Source of the DNA: a bacterium
GTDB taxonomy: Bacteria > Krumholzibacteriota > Krumholzibacteriia > JACNKJ01
Direction of reading: 5' to 3'
NCBI GenBank assembly: GCA_014382085.1
Contig: JACNKJ010000174.1
Location: forward strand, 1 to 12,525
DNA: 12,525 bases
The notes beneath the pieces were generated by a model. It did not search any database, was not told where the DNA came from, and saw only the letters and a program-made list of their open reading frames with translations. Below are positions 7,288-12,525 of this stretch, piece by piece. Each line of letters begins with the position of its first letter. The stretch's first letter is position 1. Position numbers and translations under genes: made by a program.

Positions 7288-8310
7288 CTAAAGGCCAAGG
7301 GCTCTGAAATCTTGTGAGAGCCTGGCTCTGAGTCTCGTTTTTTCCGGCTCTTCCAGAAATGCTCGATCGGCGGCCAGCATTGTAAGTGCTTTTAATTCCA
7401 ACAATTCGAAGCCCAAGTTTTCATGAGCGATTTTCATTTCTCCGGACAAGGTTATCTCCGAAAGACCGGGATCATCCGTGTTCAGAGTCGCCAGAAGGCC
7501 CTTCTCTTTCACCATGACCGGCAAAGGATGCTCCGCGAGTTTGCTTACGGCACCCGTTTGCAGGTTGCTCGTGATGCACACCTCGAACACACTCTCTCGC
7601 TCGCGCGCCAGTTCACAGGTGTAGGTATCTTCCAAAATCCGAATGCCGTGACCGATTCGATCGGCCTCTAGATTCTCGATGGCGAATCGCACGTTCTCGG
7701 CACCCGCCCACTCCCCCGCATGCACGGTGATGCCAAGACCCTGCCGTTTAGCTTCCAAAAACAAATCGCGATAGGGATCGGCTGGGATGTGTACCTCGTC
7801 GCCGGCTAAGTCGATGCCGTTCAGGCCCTCGCTCAAGCGATCGGCCGCTAGTTGAAGCAATTTACCGGCGGTCAGAGCTTCGGCGCGATTCACGGTGATG
7901 ATCAGGCTCAGCATTATGTCGAAGTCGGCTTCGGCCCGGCGCACGCCGGCGATGACGCTGTCGGCGGCCTGCTCTAAACTAAGACCGCGCGCTTCGGCGA
8001 GAGCTGCGGGATTGAATCGCATTTCCAAATAGCGCAGTCCGTCCTCCGCCGCATCGGCCACAGCCTCATAGGCCAGGCGTGCGATGACTTCTGGGGAAAC
8101 GAAAAATCCGCGAATGATGGGGAATTTTGCCAGGAAGGCTTCGGGACTGCGTTCGGCCTCGCTTAGCTCCAGTATCTCACGTAGACGAAGGATTTCCCCC
8201 GGGGGCGCTTTGTACTCGGGTCCCGCGGCGATCTCTTCCAAAGTCGACAGACGCAGGGAGCCTTCCAGATGCCGATGCAGATCGACTTTTGGGAATTTGA
8301 TCCAATCCAT
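7288..8310 (-). CDS. add: Adenosine deaminase
   Basis: A 340-residue cytoplasmic purine-salvage enzyme that hydrolyses adenosine (and usually deoxyadenosine) to inosine and ammonia. The family's motifs all appear in order: KVDLHRHLEGS with zinc ligands H12 and H14, IDLAGDE (166-172), TVHAGE with zinc ligand H197 and catalytic E200, RIGHG with catalytic H221, SNLQTGAV (248-255), and NTDDP with zinc ligand D279 and D280. SNLQTGAV fits adenosine deaminases better than the adenine deaminase branch, which usually has a different SN motif here. Length is close to the usual 330-350 residues, with no sign of damage. The ATG at 8310 has GGGAG six bases upstream. It lies 108 bases after the DUF1501 gene and 234 bases before the phosphatase gene, so it is probably its own transcription unit and not part of either operon. 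Confidence 0.93.
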   Translation of the reverse strand: MDWIKFPKVDLHRHLEGSLRLSTLEEIAAGPEYKAPPGEILRLREILELSEAERSPEAFLAKFPIIRGFFVSPEVIARLAYEAVADAAEDGLRYLEMRFNPAALAEARGLSLEQAADSVIAGVRRAEADFDIMLSLIITVNRAEALTAGKLLQLAADRLSEGLNGIDLAGDEVHIPADPYRDLFLEAKRQGLGITVHAGEWAGAENVRFAIENLEADRIGHGIRILEDTYTCELARERESVFEVCITSNLQTGAVSKLAEHPLPVMVKEKGLLATLNTDDPGLSEITLSGEMKIAHENLGFELLELKALTMLAADRAFLEEPEKTRLRARLSQDFRALGL

Positions 8311-8331
8311 ACGCCGCTCCCTTCGGCCCCG

Positions 8332-8360
8332 AGTGTAGAAGGAGGGCCGCGGGAAATCAA
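8332..8360 (-). promoter_or_regulatory. Putative promoter of the adenosine deaminase gene
   Basis: TTGATT (8355-8360) and TACACT (8332-8337) on the minus strand, 17 bases apart, each matching the sigma70 consensus at 4/6 positions. Initiation near 8325 would give a leader of about 15 bases that still contains the ribosome site. Unproven. Confidence 0.35.
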
Positions 8361-8381
8361 TGCGGCAATTGAATCTAGGCC

Positions 8382-8404
8382 GGAGTCCGCAATGGGCGGA
8401 CCCC
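8382..8404 (-). terminator. Hairpin between the DUF1501 and adenosine deaminase genes
   Basis: Nine-pair stem (GGGGTCCGC with GCGGACTCC, one G-T pair) around a five-base loop, starting 14 bases after the DUF1501 stop. It probably marks the end of the DUF1800/DUF1501 transcript. It lacks a T-tract on either strand, so it is not a textbook intrinsic terminator. Confidence 0.45.
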
Positions 8405-8418
8405 GAACCTGCAAGAGT

Positions 8419-9987
8419 CTAGGGAAGTACGAGAAGCTTCTCGCTGGCTTCCCAGGTTCCAGTTTTAATTCTGGCCAGGTACATGCCCGCGGGCATTCCC
8501 TTGGCCTCCCACACCATTCGATGGCTTCCCGCAGGGTAGCTCTGCCCGCCCATGGCCGAGATCTTTCGGCCTCTCACATCGAATACCTGCACCTCCACCC
8601 GCGAGGCTCGAGCCAACTCAAATTGAATGAGCACCGGTCCTGATTGCGAGAGCGAAACAGGATTCGGATACGCGCGCAGCATTCGGTTGCTAGTGGGAAG
8701 CGGCGAAGCGCCAGTTTGGATATCCATGAAATCGAGAGGCTCATAAGCACCCATGAGAACCTGATTGCTTACGCTCTCGCTGGCGCGGAAGTGCCCCTGA
8801 AGCAAGGTCGAATACACCGAACGATAGTCATGTTGCATGAGCATGTTGCCGTTGGTGTCCAGTTCGGCCAGATTCGGATTCGTGCCGTAGAGACCTCCGT
8901 TTATCCCGGCGCCCATGACGAAAAGTGGCGCGGCGGTTCCGTGATCGGTGCCAAAGCCGCCGTTTTCATTCACTCGACGACCGAACTCGGAAACTGTGGC
9001 GAGAACCACTCGATCGGAGAGTCCCTGGTTGTCAAGATCCAGGAAGAAGGCCGCCACCGAATCGCCTAAGCTGCTCATGAGATTCGCGTGCAGCCCAAGT
9101 TGGTTTACATGGGTATCGAATCCAAATTCAGCAGTTAGATAGAGTGGCGTGTCCAGGGCTCCGCTTATGAGCCTCGCCACGATTTCTAATTGAACGCCAA
9201 GAGTCGTTTGCGGATAGCTTAGGGAATTCACACCTGCATCGGCCGCTTGGGAAATAGAATCGGCATACATGAAGGTTGCCTGATCCACTTCGCGCAGGTA
9301 TGCCAGCTCCTCGCCCCCGCGAGTTTCAGGAAGCTCGTCGTTCCACTCGCCGGTGTAATTCTGATTCACCAGTTGGAAAAACGTATCGGGATTGTCCACG
9401 ACTACACCGATATTCCCCCGCTCTCCTTTGAGAGGAATCTCGTGGGCGATGCCCTGCTGCAATCCGTAGGGCGCGAATGGCAACTCGTCGGGGAAATTCG
9501 GAAAAGCCTCTTCGATGTAGCGGGCCAACCATCCCGTGCCCACCACGTCATTGCTGGAAGATCCTGAGAACCAGATGTCCGTCGACCTGAAGTGCGAAAG
9601 ATTCGGCTGAGGATAGCTAACTCCTCGCACGATAGCCATTCGCCCTCCTGTATAAAGGCTTTCCAAAGGCGCTAAGTTGGGATGCAATCCCGTATCCGAA
9701 TTCAGAAGCACTGCATCTTCCGCTGCAATGGCGATGTTGTCCCGTGCGCCGTAGTAGAGGCTGTCGTTCACGGGAACCACAGTATTGAGACCGTCATTAC
9801 CGCCGCTTAGGTTCACGACTACCAGGATCTTTCCATCCAGCACGTCCAGATCCCTGAGCCTACGCAGTCGCCCTGACGGCATGGCGGGAAACCAGTTCTG
9901 AGCCTGCCCTCGCCGACTCATGGACGGAAGTATGAGCCCGCCGGCGACGAGCTTCATGGTCTTGTCGAAAAATTCTCGTCGATTCAT
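8419..9987 (-). CDS. DUF1501 exported protein with C-terminal FlgD/T9SS-like domain
   Basis: A 522-residue protein of the DUF1501 family, which I recall as grouped with the alkaline phosphatase/sulfatase fold; its reaction is unknown. The N-terminus (MNRREFFDKTMKLVAGG) resembles a Tat signal. Family features are LVVVNLSGGNDGLNTVVP (about 55-72), HFRSTDIWFSG (132-142), FGFDTH (288-293), SEFGRR (333-338) and GTDHGTA (346-352). Asp and His residues in these motifs could bind metal. The last 85 or so residues (about 437-522) form an Ig-like domain of FlgD/T9SS type: a YPNP start, VQVFDVRGRKI, then PAGMYLARIKTG and a final KLLVLP. In FCB-group bacteria such tails serve in type IX secretion or surface attachment, so a cell-surface location is inferred. 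It starts 3 bases after the DUF1800 stop, and its ribosome site (GAGGTGA) overlaps that stop. Confidence 0.93.
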   Translation of the reverse strand: MNRREFFDKTMKLVAGGLILPSMSRRGQAQNWFPAMPSGRLRRLRDLDVLDGKILVVVNLSGGNDGLNTVVPVNDSLYYGARDNIAIAAEDAVLLNSDTGLHPNLAPLESLYTGGRMAIVRGVSYPQPNLSHFRSTDIWFSGSSSNDVVGTGWLARYIEEAFPNFPDELPFAPYGLQQGIAHEIPLKGERGNIGVVVDNPDTFFQLVNQNYTGEWNDELPETRGGEELAYLREVDQATFMYADSISQAADAGVNSLSYPQTTLGVQLEIVARLISGALDTPLYLTAEFGFDTHVNQLGLHANLMSSLGDSVAAFFLDLDNQGLSDRVVLATVSEFGRRVNENGGFGTDHGTAAPLFVMGAGINGGLYGTNPNLAELDTNGNMLMQHDYRSVYSTLLQGHFRASESVSNQVLMGAYEPLDFMDIQTGASPLPTSNRMLRAYPNPVSLSQSGPVLIQFELARASRVEVQVFDVRGRKISAMGGQSYPAGSHRMVWEAKGMPAGMYLARIKTGTWEASEKLLVLP

Positions 9988-9990
9988 AAC

Positions 9991-11748
9991 TCACCTCGCC
10001 TGGAAATCGGGAAGGCGGAAGATCAGCTTCAGGAGCAATTGCACCTGGGCTTCGGCACCCGCGTTATAGATGGACCACTCCCATGGTTCAGAACCCTGCA
10101 GCAGTTCGTCGAGCATGCGCTGCCTGACCGTTTCCGTAGGAGGCATGCCGAAGAAGCTAAGCGCAAAATCGTCGACCAGTTGATAGGGGTCGTTGGGATT
10201 GGTGGTTTCCAAGGCGATGGCGATGGCGTCCGCCTGCATTTCCAGATCGTAGCCATAGTAGTTTCCGTCGATGACGGAAGTGTCCAGTGCCTTTCTATTG
10301 GTGAGCGTTGTGGCGTTGATCCAACTTCGGTAACCCGGCCAGCCGGCGACGTTGGGCGGATCCAGAAGCAGGTGTCCGAAGACATTCATGCTGTACCAAG
10401 TCCATGCACTGGGGCCGGCCACGATCTCGCCCCAACCATCCATGAGCATGAGGTTTTCCATGTAGAGGCTACGCAATAGCCCGATGCTCTTGTCCACACC
10501 ATCGCTGACCATTGAACCACGGATGTTCTCGTCGAAGAAGTGCTCAGAGAGAAACATGCGCTCCAGAACCGGCGCCACCTCATAGTCGCTAGCGCGCAGG
10601 GTGGAGGCCAAATCTTCGATGAGTACCTCGTCGGGGTACTCATCGATGAACCATCGATAGAGTTTGCGGCAAATGAATCGCGCGGTTTCGTCTTCCTCGA
10701 AGATGAAGTCGACAATGTCGTCGCCTTCCCAATTGCCCGCGTGATTCAGGAAGATCTTGATGCCGCCGTCATGGTACTCGGGATAGTAGACACTCGTCAT
10801 ACCGTCGAGAGTGAACCAGCCCGTAAAGGATCGCGCGGCGGCGATGATGTCGTCCTGTTCGTATTGATCCAGGCCAAGGGTAAAGAGCTCGAGAAGTTCG
10901 CGCGCAAAATTCTCGTTAATGTGCCCCACGTAATTGTCCTGGCCGTTGAGCCAGAGCAGCATGGCGGGATCCTTGTAAATCTCTCCCACCAATTCCTTGA
11001 AGTTACCCAGTGCGTGCTCGCGAAGAAGTTGGTTTTGCACGTACATGGATTGCGGAAAGGTCACGTCGCGCGCGCCGGTGGCGAAATGATCGTGCCAGAA
11101 GTGCGTCATACTCTCGCGAAGAGTCGGGCTACCGCTAATTCCTCCTCCTTCTTCAATAATGATTTCCGCCCACCAGAGCCTGAGCTTCTCGATTCGTTGG
11201 CCATACTCCTGTACCAGCGAATCGATCATCTCCTGCGTCCAATCGCTGACATCGGGAATGACCTCGGTGGCCCAGTCACTCGGCGGCGCGGGGGCGAGCT
11301 GAGTGAGCAAGAGATTTTGAACACTTGTCCCAAGCCCCAGGGACTCGGCCCCGAGTATCTCGCTGAACTGCGGACCGATGACGGTTCGTTTGAGCAAATG
11401 AGCCGCTTCGGCCATCGCAAAAGGACCCGCATAAGGCGTCCAATCGCTAGTTATCTCTCTGCTCTTGCCGGCTTCAATGTTGTCTTGGCCCAAGGGATCC
11501 ATCCAGACCTCAAGTTCCGGAGTGAGTGCAACACGTCCTCCCAAGACAGCCTTGCTCTCCATACCCTGTAGACGTTCGGAGGCCATCTTCGCGAAGGCAT
11601 CGAGCTGGGCGGCACGGATCATGGCTTGGGATGTGTTGGATTCGGAATTGTCGGCAAGGGTGGAGCCAGAGATCGCGAAAAGAAACACGGCCAGCAGCAC
11701 GCTGCGTGAGAACGCAGGCATGCGCCGCCGAGAGCGCGTCGTAATCAT
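9991..11748 (-). CDS. DUF1800 exported protein
   Basis: A 585-residue member of the DUF1800 family, whose reaction is unknown and which is often encoded beside DUF1501. A signal peptide follows the Arg-rich start (MITTRSRRRMPAFSRSVLL, cleavage near TLA/DNS at about residue 32). Family motifs: AHLLKRTVIGP (116-126), LRESMTHFWHDHFAT (210-224), MYVQNQLLREHALGNF (235-250), NENFARELLELFTLG (278-292), AAARSFTGWF (303-312) and DPPNVAGWPGY (463-473). The frame is open to a GTG at 11862, but that extension would bury the signal peptide. ATG 11748 puts the signal at the N-terminus, has a GGGGGA ribosome site, and lies about 30 bases after the putative start of transcription. Unlike its partner it has no C-terminal sorting domain, ending just after LLKLIFRLPDFQAR. 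Confidence 0.92.
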   Translation of the reverse strand: MITTRSRRRMPAFSRSVLLAVFLFAISGSTLADNSESNTSQAMIRAAQLDAFAKMASERLQGMESKAVLGGRVALTPELEVWMDPLGQDNIEAGKSREITSDWTPYAGPFAMAEAAHLLKRTVIGPQFSEILGAESLGLGTSVQNLLLTQLAPAPPSDWATEVIPDVSDWTQEMIDSLVQEYGQRIEKLRLWWAEIIIEEGGGISGSPTLRESMTHFWHDHFATGARDVTFPQSMYVQNQLLREHALGNFKELVGEIYKDPAMLLWLNGQDNYVGHINENFARELLELFTLGLDQYEQDDIIAAARSFTGWFTLDGMTSVYYPEYHDGGIKIFLNHAGNWEGDDIVDFIFEEDETARFICRKLYRWFIDEYPDEVLIEDLASTLRASDYEVAPVLERMFLSEHFFDENIRGSMVSDGVDKSIGLLRSLYMENLMLMDGWGEIVAGPSAWTWYSMNVFGHLLLDPPNVAGWPGYRSWINATTLTNRKALDTSVIDGNYYGYDLEMQADAIAIALETTNPNDPYQLVDDFALSFFGMPPTETVRQRMLDELLQGSEPWEWSIYNAGAEAQVQLLLKLIFRLPDFQAR

Positions 11749-11782
11749 GCTTCCCCCAATCCGGGAATTTCTGGCTAAAAGC

Positions 11783-11811
11783 ATGTTATCATGATTAGCT
11801 ATTGAGGACAA
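11783..11811 (-). promoter_or_regulatory. Putative promoter of the DUF1800-DUF1501 operon
   Basis: TTGTCC (11806-11811) and TAACAT (11783-11788) on the minus strand, 17 bases apart. The -35-like hexamer, followed by T, is the same as in the putative phosphatase promoter. Initiation near 11776 agrees with the chosen ATG at 11748. Confidence 0.4.
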
Positions 11812-11846
11812 CGGGAAAACCCGATGAGCCTGCCACTCATGCCTAG

Positions 11847-11863
11847 TGTGAACAATTGTCACG
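11847..11863. promoter_or_regulatory. CRP-like imperfect palindrome in the divergent intergenic region
   Basis: TGTGA, seven bases, then TCACG; the core GTG-A-ACAATTGT-CAC is an 11-base palindrome apart from one extra A. The half-sites match the CRP/FNR-family cAMP-receptor consensus (TGTGA-N6-TCACA), but the spacer is one base longer. It lies about 79 bases upstream of the proposed minus-strand transcription start and about 68 bases upstream of the plus-strand start codon, so it could act on either gene. Confidence 0.3.
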
Positions 11864-11922
11864 AACCCTTCTCTGAGAGGCTCACTTAAGCTAGCATGGC
11901 TTTATCGAACTGGAGGTGTCCC

Positions 11923-12525
11923 ATGAGATTTAAGCCATTTGCACTGATCCTGGTTTTCCTGGCCACCGCGGCCACGGCCCTTCCCCCGGCCGGCACATTT
12001 TCCATTGTGGCTTACGATTCGGCCACCGGTGAAGTGGGCGTGGCCGTGCAATCTTGCGTCTTCAGTGTTGGCCCTCCGGTTACCTGGGCTCGCGGCGGTG
12101 TAGGCGCAGTGGCAACGCAGGCCCAAACCAATGAATCCTATGGGCCGCGCGGACTCGATCTTTTGGCCGAGGGTCTAAGCCCGAAAGCGGCCTTGGACAA
12201 ACTACTCGCGGATGACGAGGCTCGCGAAAATCGACAACTGGCTCTCATCGACGCTCAGGGAAACACGGCCGCCTACACGGGCGGATCCTGCATGTCCTGG
12301 GCGGGCGATGCACAAGGTGCGAACTTCAGTTGCCAGGGGAACATCCTGGCCAGTGGCCAGGTGCTGCTGGGAATGATTAGCGCCTTCACGGCCAACCCGG
12401 ATGCTGAGCTTTCCCTTCGAATGATCCTGGCCCTGGAAGCCGCTCAGGCCGCCGGAGGCGATAGCCGGGGCCAGCAATCGGCGGCCATCATCGTGGGACG
12501 CTTCCATCCCGATCATCCCGAGTAT
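11923..12525 (+). CDS. Exported DUF1028 (Ntn-hydrolase-like) protein, 3' end missing
   Basis: 201 codons run to the right edge without a stop. The family is DUF1028, which I recall as having an Ntn-hydrolase fold; substrate unknown. Family features are TFSIVAYDSATGEVGVAVQS (25-44), WARGGVGAVATQAQTN (52-67), YGPRGLDLLAEGLS (70-83), QGNILASGQVLLGM and AAQAAGGDSRGQQSAA. Here the domain follows a signal peptide (MRFKPFALILVFLATAATA), so the protein is probably periplasmic. Cytoplasmic relatives often begin directly with MTFSI, and T25 after G24 is the obvious candidate nucleophile if the fold is active; exposing it here would need cleavage between G24 and T25. The ATG has a strong GGAGGT site six bases upstream. 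It is transcribed away from the DUF1800 operon, and no clear -10/-35 pair was found for it. Confidence 0.9.
   Translation, partial: MRFKPFALILVFLATAATALPPAGTFSIVAYDSATGEVGVAVQSCVFSVGPPVTWARGGVGAVATQAQTNESYGPRGLDLLAEGLSPKAALDKLLADDEARENRQLALIDAQGNTAAYTGGSCMSWAGDAQGANFSCQGNILASGQVLLGMISAFTANPDAELSLRMILALEAAQAAGGDSRGQQSAAIIVGRFHPDHPEY

Noticed and set aside
7288..8310. Adenine deaminase instead of adenosine deaminase
   Set aside because: The SNLQTGAV motif and the overall set of motifs fit the adenosine deaminase branch better; substrate remains an inference.
8315..8340. Possible hairpin pairing CTCCTTC with the deaminase ribosome site (GAAGGGAG)
   Set aside because: The pairing needs a bulge and a 13-base loop, and most of the upstream arm would be missing if transcription starts near 8325; too weak to call a regulatory element.
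10540..11571. Long plus-strand open frame (343 codons) opposite the DUF1800 gene
   Set aside because: It is antisense to a gene with clear DUF1800 motifs and resembles no known protein; such long shadow frames are expected in GC-rich coding DNA.
11749..11862. N-terminal extension of the DUF1800 protein from a GTG at 11862
   Set aside because: It would put 38 residues before the signal peptide and run through the putative promoter and the CRP-like palindrome; ATG 11748 fits better.

Overview
The window looks like part of a diderm (Gram-negative-type) bacterial chromosome of moderately high GC with tightly packed genes. Seven of the eight genes are on the minus strand. Exported proteins dominate: a predicted outer-membrane barrel, periplasmic Ig-like and FecR proteins, a DUF1800/DUF1501 pair, and a DUF1501 protein ending in a FlgD/T9SS-like C-terminal domain. 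These suggest an uncultured lineage near the FCB group (Krumholzibacteriota- or Eisenbacteria-like), although Planctomycetota or Myxococcota cannot be excluded. No rRNA, tRNA, CRISPR array, insertion sequence or phage gene was seen, and no gene-free stretch exceeds about 235 bases.

Region 1 (1-7053, minus strand) is an apparent five-gene operon, read right to left: a GAF plus SpoIIE/PP2C-type serine phosphatase (5791-7053), an exported Ig-like protein of unknown function (4622-5734), an exported FecR-domain protein (3918-4625), a large predicted outer-membrane beta-barrel with two N-terminal Ig-like domains (1503-3887), and a CHASE2-domain class III adenylate cyclase (1-1486, cut by the window edge). 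Gaps are 56, -4, 30 and 16 bases, and clear Shine-Dalgarno sites precede the second, third and fourth genes. The layout suggests an envelope-sensing module that joins outer-membrane and periplasmic proteins to cAMP production and to a cytoplasmic protein phosphatase. It is the best candidate here for an undescribed system; its function is inferred, not shown.

Region 2 (7288-8310, minus) is a complete adenosine deaminase with all catalytic residues in place, probably under its own promoter.

Region 3 (8419-11748, minus) is a two-gene operon, DUF1800 followed by DUF1501, with a 3-base gap. Such pairs are common in environmental bacteria and their biochemical role is unknown. The DUF1501 protein has a Tat-like signal and a C-terminal sorting-type domain.

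Region 4 (11923-12525, plus) is a divergently transcribed, exported DUF1028 (Ntn-hydrolase-like) gene cut by the right edge. The 174-base divergent interval holds a putative promoter for region 3 and a CRP-like imperfect palindrome, which is of interest because a cAMP-producing enzyme lies in the same window.
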